Assembly: GCF_013626205.1 (NCBI RefSeq)
Contig: NZ_QHJE01000001.1
Span: forward strand, 868,001 to 932,000
Source of the DNA: Hyphomicrobium methylovorum
Lineage (GTDB): Bacteria > Pseudomonadota > Alphaproteobacteria > Rhizobiales > Hyphomicrobiaceae
Length of the DNA stretch: 64,000 bases
Reading direction: 5' to 3'
The position numbers and the translations under genes were made by a program. Each line of letters begins with the position of its first letter. Position 1 is the stretch's first letter. Below the pieces are notes generated by a model, which made no database searches, was not told the DNA's origin, and worked only from the letters and a program-made list of their open reading frames with translations. Below are positions 44,321 through 51,690 of the stretch, in pieces.

Positions 44321-44474
44321 GCGAAAACCTGCGAAAGATGAGCGTTTGAAAGAGGAACCAGGCGCGGAGGAACGCTTCATGCGCGGGATTGAGAAGGCTT
44401 TGAGTACGCCGCCGAAGCCGTTCACGCCGAAGCAAAGTGGAAAGAAGAAAGCGACAAAGACGAGGGACAAATGA
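44319..44474 (+). CDS. IS passenger: 51-residue basic protein, divergent from the HEPN-like gene
   Basis: ATG 44319 shares the CATG palindrome with the start of the reverse HEPN-like gene. The product reads MRKPAKDERLKEEPGAEERF followed by MRGIEKALSTPPKPFTPK and a Lys/Arg tail. Short proteins with the KALxTPPKPHxP string are common in alphaproteobacterial mobile DNA. It may bind nucleic acid or control its partner, but nothing shows this. A 13-bp hairpin lies 26 bases after its stop. Confidence 0.55.
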   Translation: MRKPAKDERLKEEPGAEERFMRGIEKALSTPPKPFTPKQSGKKKATKTRDK

Positions 44475-44500
44475 GATCCTTTAGGCTGCGCCTCGTCATG

Positions 44501-44531
44501 CGATTGGCACGGCTGCTTGCCGTGCCAATCG
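44501..44531 (+). terminator. Hairpin between convergent IS passenger genes
   Basis: CGATTGGCACGGC (44501-44513) pairs perfectly with GCCGTGCCAATCG (44519-44531) around a 5-base loop. It lies between the forward 51-residue gene and the end of the reverse 100-residue gene. A run of six T occurs about 13 bases on. Probably a shared terminator. Confidence 0.6.
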
Positions 44532-44538
44532 ATGTCCA

Positions 44539-44841
44539 TCAGACCTTTTTTACGAAGGGCATCAGTTCAAAGATGTCCTTGTCGGAGGATGCGCCAATAA
44601 GGCGCGCCGACTTGTAATCAGGCATTCCGACGAGTGCCAGATCCTTCGATGGATCAATTTTCGCCTTCACCCGACCGGCCAGTGTATCGATGTCCAGATC
44701 GCATCTGAACACTATGAACGCAGTGGGTTCGGCCCACCACTTAGTCGTTAGACTTTGAATGAGATCAACCAACCGATTGTAGCGATGCTCGTAATCAGCA
44801 TCATGGTGGATACGAAAGGTTAGCCAATAGACGTCTGCCAT
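44539..44841 (-). CDS. IS passenger: 100-residue protein with Cas2/SinR-like fold pattern
   Basis: A 100-residue protein that opens MADVYWLTFRIHHDADYEHR, then LVDLIQSLTTKWWAEPTAFI, with strand-helix-strand order typical of a ferredoxin-like fold: strand 4-10, helix 17-31, strand 40-46, helix 51-61, strand 67-72. Small Cas2/VapD/SinR-type proteins share the TKWWxEPTxFIV style of second strand. No CRISPR array or cas1 is present, so this is not a CRISPR gene. AGGAG at good distance precedes ATG 44841. The role is unknown. Confidence 0.6.
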   Translation of the reverse strand: MADVYWLTFRIHHDADYEHRYNRLVDLIQSLTTKWWAEPTAFIVFRCDLDIDTLAGRVKAKIDPSKDLALVGMPDYKSARLIGASSDKDIFELMPFVKKV

Positions 44842-45063
44842 GAGGGCTCACTCCTGTGAGTAAGGTTGAGCCCGGCGCTTGACGCGAGTCACCGAATGGT
44901 GAGTATGGAAGTGCAATCGTGTTTCCGCACCGGGCTAAGGTAGTCGGAAACGCAAAACAGGGTGCAGCGTCTCACCGCTGCACCCTTTTCCATCCTGAGA
45001 TTCGCGATTCGTTACAAGCGGCTGCGTTTCCTCCTCCACACCAAAAAACGCTTCGCGAGCTGC
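44842..45063. other. Non-coding region inside the IS element with two hairpins
   Basis: The 222 bases between the transposase end and the 100-residue gene hold no credible gene. GTTTCCG at about 44920 pairs with CGGAAAC at about 44945, and the strong terminator hairpin lies next to it (44960-44985). The region probably contains the promoter of the 100-residue gene, which reads away on the reverse strand. Confidence 0.5.
44960..44989 (-). terminator. Bidirectional terminator downstream of the transposase
   Basis: GGGTGCAGCG (44960-44969) pairs perfectly with CGCTGCACCC (44976-44985) around a 6-base loop. TTTT follows on the forward strand (44986-44989), and the reverse strand reads TGTTTTGC after the stem. 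It lies about 75 bases past the transposase stop and should keep transposase transcription out of the passengers. Confidence 0.8.
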
Positions 45064-45990
45064 TTATTGGTTCGAGGCTTCGTCAGACGGCCGATAGGTC
45101 AGACGCTTGCCAGCCGTCGCCTTGATGATTTCGTTGGCACGGGTTTCATCGTCCACGTCACGATGGTTCCAACGGAATGCAAATTCGTCAGCGTAGCGCT
45201 GTAAGTGGGCTTCGGACACCGAGTGGAATGATCCCATGATCCCGCGCTTCAGCAGAGAGAAGAAGCTCTCTGCCGTCTGGATGTGCGAGATGCCGCCCTT
45301 GCTGACGTACTCGCCAAGGGAGTGCTTGACGGTTTCGTGCTGGGCGTAGGATTTGCCAGCCTGACGCGACCAAGTGCTGTCATCCGTCATCAGGATTGAC
45401 TTGCGGTCGGCCTGAGTGAACAGAACTTCGCGGAATGTCTTCTGAGTGACGTTGGCAACGTGGCGGACGCGCATTTCGCCATCACGTTCAATGAGCGCAA
45501 TGACAGGGTACTTCTTGGGCTCAGGCTTACCCTTGTGAACGTTCTTCTTTTTGCCACCGACAAACGTTTCATCGACCTCAACGATCTTGCCTTCGCCTCC
45601 AATGGGTCCTGACGAGACAGGAAGACCCATGGCCTCGCGAATCCGGTGGTTCAGGAACCAAGCGGTTTTGTAGGTGATGCCCATCATGCGGTGCATCTGA
45701 TGCGCGCTGATGCCCTTCTTGCTGGACGCCATAAGGCGGAAGCCCATGAGCCACTTGGTCAAGGGGATATGAGAGCGCTCCATGACGGTTCCGACCGTGA
45801 CGGAAAACTTCTTACGGCAGGGACGGCAGAGAACGAGTCCTTTCTTAGCGGCTTCGCCACAGAGGCGGACGACGTTCTTCTGTTCCTTGCAGAAGGGGCA
45901 AACCGGACCATGAGGCCAGCGCTGAAGCTCTAAGAACTCGCGGGCTTTGCTTTCATCATGAAAGACAGGATCAGTGATGTTGATGGTCAT
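45064..45990 (-). CDS. IS1595-family (ISXO2-like) transposase
   Basis: A 308-residue transposase. An N-terminal zinc ribbon has Cys31, Cys34, Cys55 and Cys58 (CPFC and CRPC), followed by GTVMERSHIPLTKWLMGFRL and the helix-turn-helix-like GISAHQMHRMMGITYKTAWF. The catalytic domain shows VDETFVGGKKKN (first Asp near 139), LMTDDSTW (second Asp) and the C-terminal AESFFSLLKRGIMGSFHSVS with FRWNHR. The length and motifs are complete, so the element may still move. AAGGAG precedes ATG 45990, 62 bases inside the right end. Confidence 0.95.
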   Translation of the reverse strand: MTINITDPVFHDESKAREFLELQRWPHGPVCPFCKEQKNVVRLCGEAAKKGLVLCRPCRKKFSVTVGTVMERSHIPLTKWLMGFRLMASSKKGISAHQMHRMMGITYKTAWFLNHRIREAMGLPVSSGPIGGEGKIVEVDETFVGGKKKNVHKGKPEPKKYPVIALIERDGEMRVRHVANVTQKTFREVLFTQADRKSILMTDDSTWSRQAGKSYAQHETVKHSLGEYVSKGGISHIQTAESFFSLLKRGIMGSFHSVSEAHLQRYADEFAFRWNHRDVDDETRANEIIKATAGKRLTYRPSDEASNQ

Positions 45991-46029
45991 GGCATTGCTC
46001 CTTGACCATCTATGTAGTCCATCGACCGC

Positions 46030-46052
46030 GTTCTGTCAAGTATATAGTCCCC
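46030..46052 (-). repeat. Right terminal inverted repeat of the IS1595-family element
   Basis: Read inward from 46052: GGGGACTATATACTTGAC, then AGAAC. It is flanked outside by the second copy of CCTAAATG (46053-46060). Confidence 0.95.
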
Positions 46053-46102
46053 CCTAAATGACTATTTAGAGCACGCGCTTCCAGTCGGTTATCCACAAGA
46101 CA

Positions 46103-46130
46103 ACGCCCCGCAGAATTCACTGCGGGGCGT
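46103..46130 (-). terminator. Terminator hairpin after the small membrane protein genes
   Basis: ACGCCCCGCAG (46103-46113) pairs with CTGCGGGGCGT (46120-46130) around a 6-base loop. It lies 26 bases beyond the stop of the reverse gene at 46156. The tail after the stem is only weakly T-rich on either strand. Confidence 0.6.
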
Positions 46131-46155
46131 CATCGTTTGTCGGTCGTCTCAATGC

Positions 46156-46410
46156 TTACGGTGTCGACGTGCTGGATGGTGCCGGAGCAGTTGGAGTTAC
46201 CTCCGCATGCGGCACTGGAGGTGCCGTTACGTTTGGCGCTTCATTGATCGTACGATTCAACGAAGGACCCCAAGCGGCCGTCGGCCAAAGCGCATATGCG
46301 AAAGCCAACAGCATAAATAGAATGACCCAGTTCAAACTCCGATCCGCCGAACGGGCCGCGTCATCAAGCGAGAACCGACTTCCGGTTTTCATTTCATTCC
46401 AGAATGCCAT
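46156..46410 (-). CDS. Small membrane protein with Pro/Thr-rich tail
   Basis: An 84-residue protein with one membrane helix (WVILFMLLAFAYALWPTAAW, about residues 28-47) and a Pro, Thr, Ser and Ala-rich C-terminal tail that probably faces the periplasm. GAGGTG precedes ATG 46410. It follows the 91-residue gene of the same design, 24 bases away, and probably shares its EcfG-type promoter. The function is unknown; a role in the general stress response is inferred. Confidence 0.65.
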   Translation of the reverse strand: MAFWNEMKTGSRFSLDDAARSADRSLNWVILFMLLAFAYALWPTAAWGPSLNRTINEAPNVTAPPVPHAEVTPTAPAPSSTSTP

Positions 46411-46434
46411 GACGCTTCACCTCGCTTTCTGAAG

Positions 46435-46710
46435 TTAGGGCGTGGTTGGTGCGGTTGGCTGCGTTTCCGGTGCCGTGTTTGCATTCGGCGGTGCCGGATT
46501 TACAGGCGCTGGCGACGTCTCGGTGGTATTAGCCTGCGGAACTGTTGTTGTGTTCATCGGCGGAGTGGTCATTGCGCCGTAGGCGAACCAAGCAAGGAGC
46601 GCCAAGACAACAACGAGGGCAGCGATGCCCCACGACGCGTTATTCGCCGCGGGCGCGACCATATCGGTGTCTGTGCGACGCCCCGTTTGAGGGTCGGTAT
46701 GGATTGCCAT
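46435..46710 (-). CDS. Small stress-linked membrane protein with Pro/Thr-rich tail
   Basis: A 91-residue protein: short N-terminal cytoplasmic part, one membrane helix (WGIAALVVVLALLAWFAYGA, about residues 27-46), then a tail of Pro, Thr, Asn and Ala. TAAGGAGG lies just before ATG 46710, a very strong ribosome site. An EcfG-type promoter is about 35-60 bases upstream. Small Pro/Thr-tailed membrane proteins under EcfG control are seen in rhizobia, but no function is known. Confidence 0.7.
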   Translation of the reverse strand: MAIHTDPQTGRRTDTDMVAPAANNASWGIAALVVVLALLAWFAYGAMTTPPMNTTTVPQANTTETSPAPVNPAPPNANTAPETQPTAPTTP

Positions 46711-46742
46711 GATTGTTCCTCCTAACTTACGACTTGAACTGC

Positions 46743-46768
46743 AAACGGGTGACGGCCGGGTTCGTTCC
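46743..46768 (-). promoter_or_regulatory. EcfG-type general stress response promoter
   Basis: On the reverse strand GGAAC (46768-46764), 16 bases, then CGTTT (46747-46743) match the GGAAC-N16/17-CGTT consensus of EcfG sigma factors exactly. The spacing to the 91-residue gene is suitable: its ATG is about 33 bases downstream. The match is perfect in both boxes. Confidence 0.8.
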
Positions 46769-46892
46769 TACAAACCTTTGCAGCTCGGAGGCATGAACGC
46801 TAAATAGCTCAATGAAATCAGGTTGCTGTTAAATTGGCGGGTTGAAATCCGTTGCGCGTGCGCCGCCGTTTTTGAGGCGCTTGGGAGTGCAA

Positions 46893-47162
46893 ATGGCTGT
46901 ATTGCCGGAGAACGTATCCCTGTATCGAACAACCGCGGTGTTCACCGCACAGACGGTTCCCGCTGGTTTGCTCGCGAACCACACGACAAAGGCTGGTGTA
47001 TGGGCGCAGCTGAAAGTGGTGAAAGGCACTGTTCAGTATTTTGTTGAAGGCGCCGAGCAAGTCGAATTGCGACCCGGCTCGCCCGGGATCATCGAACCCC
47101 AACAGGTTCATCACATCCGCCCTTCGGAGGATGCCGAATTCTTTATCGAGTTCTTCCGATAG
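46893..47162 (+). CDS. DUF1971 (TehB-N/YeaR-like) cupin
   Basis: An 89-residue cupin-like protein: LPENVSLYRTTAVFTAQTVP, then GLLANHTTKAGVWAQLKVVKG and EPQQVHHIRPSEDAEFFIEF, the pattern of DUF1971, the domain also found at the N-terminus of TehB tellurite resistance proteins. His residues in NHTTK and QVHHI may bind a metal. GGGAG precedes ATG 46893. Its role here is unknown, perhaps oxidative or metalloid stress. Confidence 0.85.
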   Translation: MAVLPENVSLYRTTAVFTAQTVPAGLLANHTTKAGVWAQLKVVKGTVQYFVEGAEQVELRPGSPGIIEPQQVHHIRPSEDAEFFIEFFR

Positions 47163-47258
47163 GGCCTAAGCAGGATTTTTATCGGGCTGCGGATTATGTA
47201 ACCTTTCGGACGATCCGAACGTATCCACACTCCCTACCACCGACTGCGAGGTACTCTC

Positions 47259-47708
47259 ATGACGACCTATACGCGTGATCCGGACGCCATTGCGCGGCTT
47301 ACACCGGAACAATATCGCGTGACGCAGCAGAGCGGGACGGAGCGTCCGGGAACCGGCGAATACCTCGATAACAAGCGATCTGGGATCTACGTCGACATCG
47401 TATCCGGCGAGCCGTTGTTCGCGTCGTCCGACAAGTTTGAATCGGGCTGCGGCTGGCCGAGCTTTACGAAGCCGATCGAGGCGGCCAACGTCAGCGAATT
47501 GAGCGACATTTCGCATGGCATGGTTCGAACGGAAGTACGTTCGACGCATGGTGGCAGCCACCTCGGGCATGTGTTTCCGGATGGGCCGCGCGATCGGGGC
47601 GGGCTGCGTTACTGCATCAATTCCGCGTCACTGCGTTTCGTCCCGCGCGAAGCCATGGAAGCGGAAGGGTATGGCGCATACCTCGATCAGGTCGAGGATG
47701 TCGCGTAG
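47259..47708 (+). CDS. msrB: Peptide-methionine (R)-S-oxide reductase MsrB
   Basis: A 149-residue Msr[22 protein letters not shown], then [36 protein letters not shown] and [11 protein letters not shown] with the catalytic cysteine. The zinc-binding CxxC pairs of the other MsrB form are absent: the positions read IVSGEPLF and RSTHGGSH. It therefore belongs to the zinc-free type. It reduces methionine-R-sulfoxide in proteins after oxidative damage. MsrA is nearby at 48586. Confidence 0.96.
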   Translation: MTTYTRDPDAIARLTPEQYRVTQQSGTERPGTGEYLDNKRSGIYVDIVSGEPLFASSDKFESGCGWPSFTKPIEAANVSELSDISHGMVRTEVRSTHGGSHLGHVFPDGPRDRGGLRYCINSASLRFVPREAMEAEGYGAYLDQVEDVA

Positions 47709-47777
47709 TCACCAACTATGATTGCTTGAAACCTGCGATCAGACGCTCAGCGCCGGTGTGCGCTGTGTGAAGAAGAT

Positions 47778-47867
47778 TGGCGGAGGGGGTGGGATTCGAA
47801 CCCACGAGACCCTTTCGAGCCCACACGCGTTCCAGGCGAGCGCCTTCAACCACTCGGCCACCCCTCC
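47778..47867 (-). tRNA. tRNA-Ser (anticodon GGA)
   Basis: A 90-base class II tRNA on the reverse strand. Acceptor GGAGGGG pairs with CCCCTCC; discriminator G and an encoded CCA follow. The D arm has TGGCCGAGTGG, the anticodon loop CTGGAAC holds GGA, the variable arm is long (TGTGGGCTCGAAAGGGTCTC region), and the T arm has GGTTCGAATCC. The anticodon stem CTCGC/GCGTG has an unusual U-U mismatch at position 28-42. Confidence 0.93.
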
Positions 47868-47989
47868 GCGAAGCAGCGCACTATACGCATCGCCGCCCGA
47901 AGCGCAACGCCTCCCGTGCAGTCGGACGGCTCTTGACCCCAGCGACGCGCAGCCACAGAAATGGACCAGCTCACAGGATATGCTGCTTA

Positions 47990-48487
47990 ATGACCAGCGC
48001 CCGGCTCTTCAAATTCTTCGCTCTTTTGTCGCTCAGCGCCGCGGCCATTGCTGGCTGGCTTTGGCACACGACGGGCGAAGCCCCGGAGCCCTGGCTCATA
48101 CGGATCGCCACTGTCGCCTGTTTTGCCGCACTACTTCTTGCAGTCATCAACCCTGAAACGCGGCCACGGCTGATGCTCCGTTTCCTCGCCGCACTCTTCG
48201 CGCTGTTCGCGTTGATTGCATTTGCCGCGGATATTTCCCGTCCCGCGGGTAGCGACGGATCGGTGCTGGGCGTCTCTCTGCTTCGGTATCTGGATATGTA
48301 CGCGCCGTCATTTGTGGAGGGGCTGGAACGCATTGTCAGCCGGTCCATTGCGTCGGGTGCCTGGGATCCATTTCTGACGACGTTGATGTCTCTTCCGGCC
48401 TCGCTGATCTTTCTGCTGCTGGCCATCGGAGCCGGGTATCTTGGCCGCCCGCGGCGGCGCGTTCGCATCTTCGTCAACGATTACTGA
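47990..48487 (+). CDS. Membrane protein of unknown function
   Basis: A 165-residue protein with four hydrophobic segments: near residues 7-24, 38-54, 61-81 and 133-152. A short periplasmic or cytoplasmic loop with [23 protein letters not shown] and a basic tail ([14 protein letters not shown]) complete it. The ATG at 47990 starts the first hydrophobic segment. The frame open further upstream crosses the tRNA and is not used. I do not recognise the family. Confidence 0.7.
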   Translation: MTSARLFKFFALLSLSAAAIAGWLWHTTGEAPEPWLIRIATVACFAALLLAVINPETRPRLMLRFLAALFALFALIAFAADISRPAGSDGSVLGVSLLRYLDMYAPSFVEGLERIVSRSIASGAWDPFLTTLMSLPASLIFLLLAIGAGYLGRPRRRVRIFVNDY

Positions 48488-48585
48488 CGGCGGGTCCCGG
48501 TTCGAATTCCGCGCTTTCGCTGAAACGTCAGCGCTCGGCGCCGCGTATAGAGATCATCCGTTTTCCAGCACAGGATCGAACCGCC

Positions 48586-49245
48586 ATGTTCGCAAAATCC
48601 CGCATCGCGATGCCTTCGGCTGACGCCGCCCCCAAGGGCCGTGCGACGCCGATCTTGCCCGCGTCCGCTGAGCACTACCTGTTCTCGCGCCCGCTACACG
48701 GCCCTTACCCCGAGGGTCTCGAAACGGCGGTGTTTGGGCTGGGGTGCTTCTGGGGCGCGGAGCGGCTTTTCTGGCAACTCGGCGACGGCATCTGGATCAC
48801 CGCGCCGGGGTATGCCGGAGGCTTCACGCCGAACCCGACCTATGACGAGGTGTGCACCGGCAGAACCGGGCATACCGAGGTTGTCGTTGTCGTGTTCGAC
48901 CCGAAGGTCCTGCCGTATGAGCGGTTGTTGCAGACCTTTTGGGAGGCGCACGACCCGACGCAAGGTTTCCGTCAAGGTAACGACGTCGGGACGCAGTATC
49001 GCTCCGCGATCTACACGACCACGCCTGAGCAATTCGCGACTGCGATGGCATCGAAGCGCGTTTACGAGGCCGCGATTGCCGCCAAAGGTTACGGCGGTAT
49101 CACGACCGAGATCGAAGAGGCGGGCGACGTCTTTCTCGCTGAGGAGTATCACCAGCAGTATTTGGCGAAGGTTCCGAATGGATACTGCGGGCTGCGCGGA
49201 ACGGGCATCGCCTGCCCGATGCCCGCGGCGGGGTCTAACGACTAA
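48586..49245 (+). CDS. msrA: Peptide-methionine (S)-S-oxide reductase MsrA
   Basis: A 219-residue MsrA: the catalytic cysteine lies in [14 protein letters not shown] near residue 54, followed by [46 protein letters not shown] and a C-terminal [19 protein letters not shown] with a likely resolving cysteine. It reduces methionine-S-sulfoxide, the partner of MsrB upstream. The length is typical of alphaproteobacterial MsrA. Confidence 0.96.
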   Translation: MFAKSRIAMPSADAAPKGRATPILPASAEHYLFSRPLHGPYPEGLETAVFGLGCFWGAERLFWQLGDGIWITAPGYAGGFTPNPTYDEVCTGRTGHTEVVVVVFDPKVLPYERLLQTFWEAHDPTQGFRQGNDVGTQYRSAIYTTTPEQFATAMASKRVYEAAIAAKGYGGITTEIEEAGDVFLAEEYHQQYLAKVPNGYCGLRGTGIACPMPAAGSND

Positions 49246-49269
49246 ATCCGCCGGGCCGTTCATACCCTA

Positions 49270-49305
49270 CGCGCCGCGATTGGACATTCAGTCGATCGCG
49301 GCGTG
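49270..49305 (+). terminator. Shared terminator between msrA and mepA
   Basis: CGCGCCGCGAT (49270-49280) pairs with ATCGCGGCGTG (49295-49305), with one wobble and a 14-base loop. On the forward strand TATTTCTTCTTG follows. The genes are convergent, so this hairpin can serve msrA, and mepA in the other direction. Confidence 0.6.
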
Positions 49306-50754
49306 CTATTTCTTCTTGTTCTTGTCCGCAGAGACCGTGTGGTCGATATGCGGCCGCAGCGCAGGACTTTTCGCTGCTTCATGGGCATTGGCCGGAACTA
49401 GCCCAGTGGCCTTTGCGAAGGCCAGCCGCGCCGCCGCTGCTTGAGCGAGCGCCTTCTTAACGGCAACGTGAGTCAACAAGGCGGCCTTCGGAACTGTCAC
49501 GGGATCCGGTTTAGAGGCGAGCAGCGCGCGACATTCGCTCGGAAGCTCCGACAACATCAAAGGCGGCTTCGGCGGCTTCAGTTTGATGCCGGGTTTCTCA
49601 GCGACCGGCGGCGGTACGGCTGGCGTTTTCGCAGGGATCACTCTGGACAGCCACCAGTCGACTTCCTTGCCGCAGCCATCCTCGTTCGTCGTCGGGAATT
49701 GCGGTTTGCAGCCCGCGAAATCGGGCGGGCATTTCGTGCGGATGTGGAAATGATAGTAGTGCCCATAGTACGGACGCACCTTGCTGAGCCACAACCGATC
49801 CGTTCCCGCGCCTTCGCATAGGGCCTTTTTGATCGCCGGGTGGACGAATATCCGCTCGACCTCGGGATAGGACGCCGCGCGCTTGATGAGCGCCGCCTGT
49901 CCGCCGGTGAAAACTTTGGGATCGACGGCAACGCCCGTCTTGTCGAGCATCGATGTTGCCTCGAGCTCTTCGCGCTCCTTGTAGGAAAGGCGCCGGTTGG
50001 GCATCGGCGTGAGCCAGATGTCGGCGTCGAGACCGACTTGATGGCTGGCGTGTCCGGTCAGCATCGGGCCGCCGCGCGGTTGCGAAATGTCTCCCACGAG
50101 AAGGCCGGGCCAGCCATCTTCCTTCTGGGATTCGATCGCCAACTTCTTGACGAGTGCGATTAAGGACGGATGACCCCAATTTCGATTGCGCGACAGCCGC
50201 ATCTCTTGCCAAGCGGGTCCGTCGATCGGCAGCGGCACAGCCCCGGACAGGCATCCGCGTGAGTAGTAACCGATTGCGCGCGCGGCCATCGGCGCTGGCT
50301 TCTTCGCTTTGCCGAAAAGATTCTTCGCACCGACGAATTCCGGCCACTCGGGCAGCGTTTCGTCTTTGCCGACGCTCGCTGTCTCTGACGGGATAGGCTC
50401 GACTTCAATCGAAATGGCGCGCTGTGTCGATCCGGACGACCCAGGTTTGGCGTCGGATTCGGAAGCAGCTTTGCCGTCTGGTTCCTCGCTGCCGTCACCC
50501 TCGCTTCCGAAGGACAGACTGTGATTCTGCGGAACGAACCCCGGAAGACTTGAATCCGACGCCGATGCGTCCGTTGCGGTCTCAGCGGCCGGTTTTGTAT
50601 CTGCTGGCGAAGCGGGCTTCGGTTCAGGCGTCGACGCGGATTTTTGCTGATCCGCAAATGCAGGTGCGACGGGCCACACGCCGCCGCCCTCGACCAGGCC
50701 GAACCCGATCAAGCATAGAACGAATGGCGACGCGAACAGCCTTGCGGCCTTCAT
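49306..50754 (-). CDS. mepA: Penicillin-insensitive murein endopeptidase MepA, extended
   Basis: A 482-residue exported LAS-type metallopeptidase. A signal peptide (residues 1 to about 34) is followed by a Ser/Ala/Pro/Glu-rich region to about residue 150, then the MepA domain with the zinc motif GHASHQVGLDADIWL near 233-247 and HYYHFHIRTKCPPD near 327-340. A Lys/Ala-rich tail closes it. E. coli MepA is about 274 residues, so the N- and C-terminal parts are additions. MepA cuts peptide cross-links in the cell wall. Confidence 0.92.
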   Translation of the reverse strand: MKAARLFASPFVLCLIGFGLVEGGGVWPVAPAFADQQKSASTPEPKPASPADTKPAAETATDASASDSSLPGFVPQNHSLSFGSEGDGSEEPDGKAASESDAKPGSSGSTQRAISIEVEPIPSETASVGKDETLPEWPEFVGAKNLFGKAKKPAPMAARAIGYYSRGCLSGAVPLPIDGPAWQEMRLSRNRNWGHPSLIALVKKLAIESQKEDGWPGLLVGDISQPRGGPMLTGHASHQVGLDADIWLTPMPNRRLSYKEREELEATSMLDKTGVAVDPKVFTGGQAALIKRAASYPEVERIFVHPAIKKALCEGAGTDRLWLSKVRPYYGHYYHFHIRTKCPPDFAGCKPQFPTTNEDGCGKEVDWWLSRVIPAKTPAVPPPVAEKPGIKLKPPKPPLMLSELPSECRALLASKPDPVTVPKAALLTHVAVKKALAQAAAARLAFAKATGLVPANAHEAAKSPALRPHIDHTVSADKNKKK

Positions 50755-50916
50755 GCCCTATCCCGCCTTTGCTTCATGTCTGAGCCGTTATACTCCACTC
50801 TCGGGCGAAATTCCGACTCCGAACAAAATCGTGACCTGCGGGCCGCTTTCCCGGCGGCGCGATGTGATACCGGAGTACCATAATTATCCCCATCTGACGG
50901 CCATTAGGAGTTGCGG

Positions 50917-51570
50917 TTGACGTTCAAAATCGAGGCGGGGCCTGCGTCCGCGCCCTACCATCTTATTCTGGCCCACGGGGCGGGAGCTGGCGTTTCCTCG
51001 CCCTTTTTTGCGGCGATGTCCGAACTTCTCGGTGCGCGGGGCTTAAGGGTTACGTGCTTTGAATTCGCTTACATGGAGCAACGTCGCGACGGGGGGAAAC
51101 GGCGACCGCCTCCGCGCATGGAAAAATTGTTCCCGGAATACCTCGATGTGGTGCGCGAAATTGCGCAGCAAGCGAACGGTGCGCAAACCATCGTTATCGG
51201 CGGCAAATCGATGGGCGGGCGCGTTGCGAGCATGATCGCGGACGATCTTTACGATCAGCGCCAAATCGCGGGTCTCGTATGTCTCGGATACCCGTTTCAT
51301 CCGCCAGGGAAGCCTGAAGCGCTTCGCACCGATCACCTCGTCTCGCTCAAAACGCCAGCGCTCATCGTGCAGGGCGAACGCGATCCTTTCGGCAATCAGA
51401 GTGAAATTGAGGCTATGACCCTCTCTTCATCGATCGCATTTCGCTGGATCGGCGATGGCGACCATGATTTTGGTCCGCGCGGCGCATCCGGCTTCACGCG
51501 TAAAGGTAACCTTGCTGAGGCGGCCGACGCCGTTGCGGCATTTGTTTTGGGGCTCGACAGCGTCCGTTGA
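50917..51570 (+). CDS. Alpha/beta hydrolase of the KANL3/Tex30 type
   Basis: A 217-residue small alpha/beta hydrolase: ILAHGAGAGVSSPFF (oxyanion region), GARGLRVTCFEFAYMEQRR, VIGGKSMGGRVASMIAD with the nucleophile Ser in GKSMGG, LVCLGYPFHPPGKPEALR, ALIVQGERDPFGN (acid) and IGDGDHDFG with the catalytic His. The start is TTG 50917, with AGGAG at 50906-50910 at the right spacing; TTG 50911 is too close to it. The substrate is unknown. Confidence 0.88.
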   Translation: MTFKIEAGPASAPYHLILAHGAGAGVSSPFFAAMSELLGARGLRVTCFEFAYMEQRRDGGKRRPPPRMEKLFPEYLDVVREIAQQANGAQTIVIGGKSMGGRVASMIADDLYDQRQIAGLVCLGYPFHPPGKPEALRTDHLVSLKTPALIVQGERDPFGNQSEIEAMTLSSSIAFRWIGDGDHDFGPRGASGFTRKGNLAEAADAVAAFVLGLDSVR

Positions 51571-51690
51571 CGCCCCTCCCCGCTGCTCCTACGGTGCGCC
51601 CACGGTTGCCAGCCCTTCTGAGGGCTAAGCGCCTTTCGTCCGGCAGTTCCCTTCTCCCATAACCAGACCGTAAAGCAGCAATAGCCCGCA

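Larger units (their letters stand above)
43629..46052. mobile_element. Complete IS1595-family element with passenger genes (2424 bp)
   Basis: The element is bounded by 23-bp inverted repeats with 21 matches. The left end begins GGGTACTATATACTTGAC and the right end, read inward, GGGGACTATATACTTGAC. The 8-bp direct repeat CCTAAATG is found at 43621-43628 and 46053-46060, a duplication length typical of the family. Inside are an IS1595-type transposase (reverse) and four small genes that transposition does not need. The repeats and duplication are intact, so insertion looks recent. IS1595 members carrying passengers have been described as transporter ISs. Confidence 0.95.

Noticed and set aside
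44539-44841. A cas2 gene of a CRISPR system
   Set aside because: The fold pattern is only similar; no cas1, effector or repeat array exists in the window, and the gene lies inside an insertion sequence.
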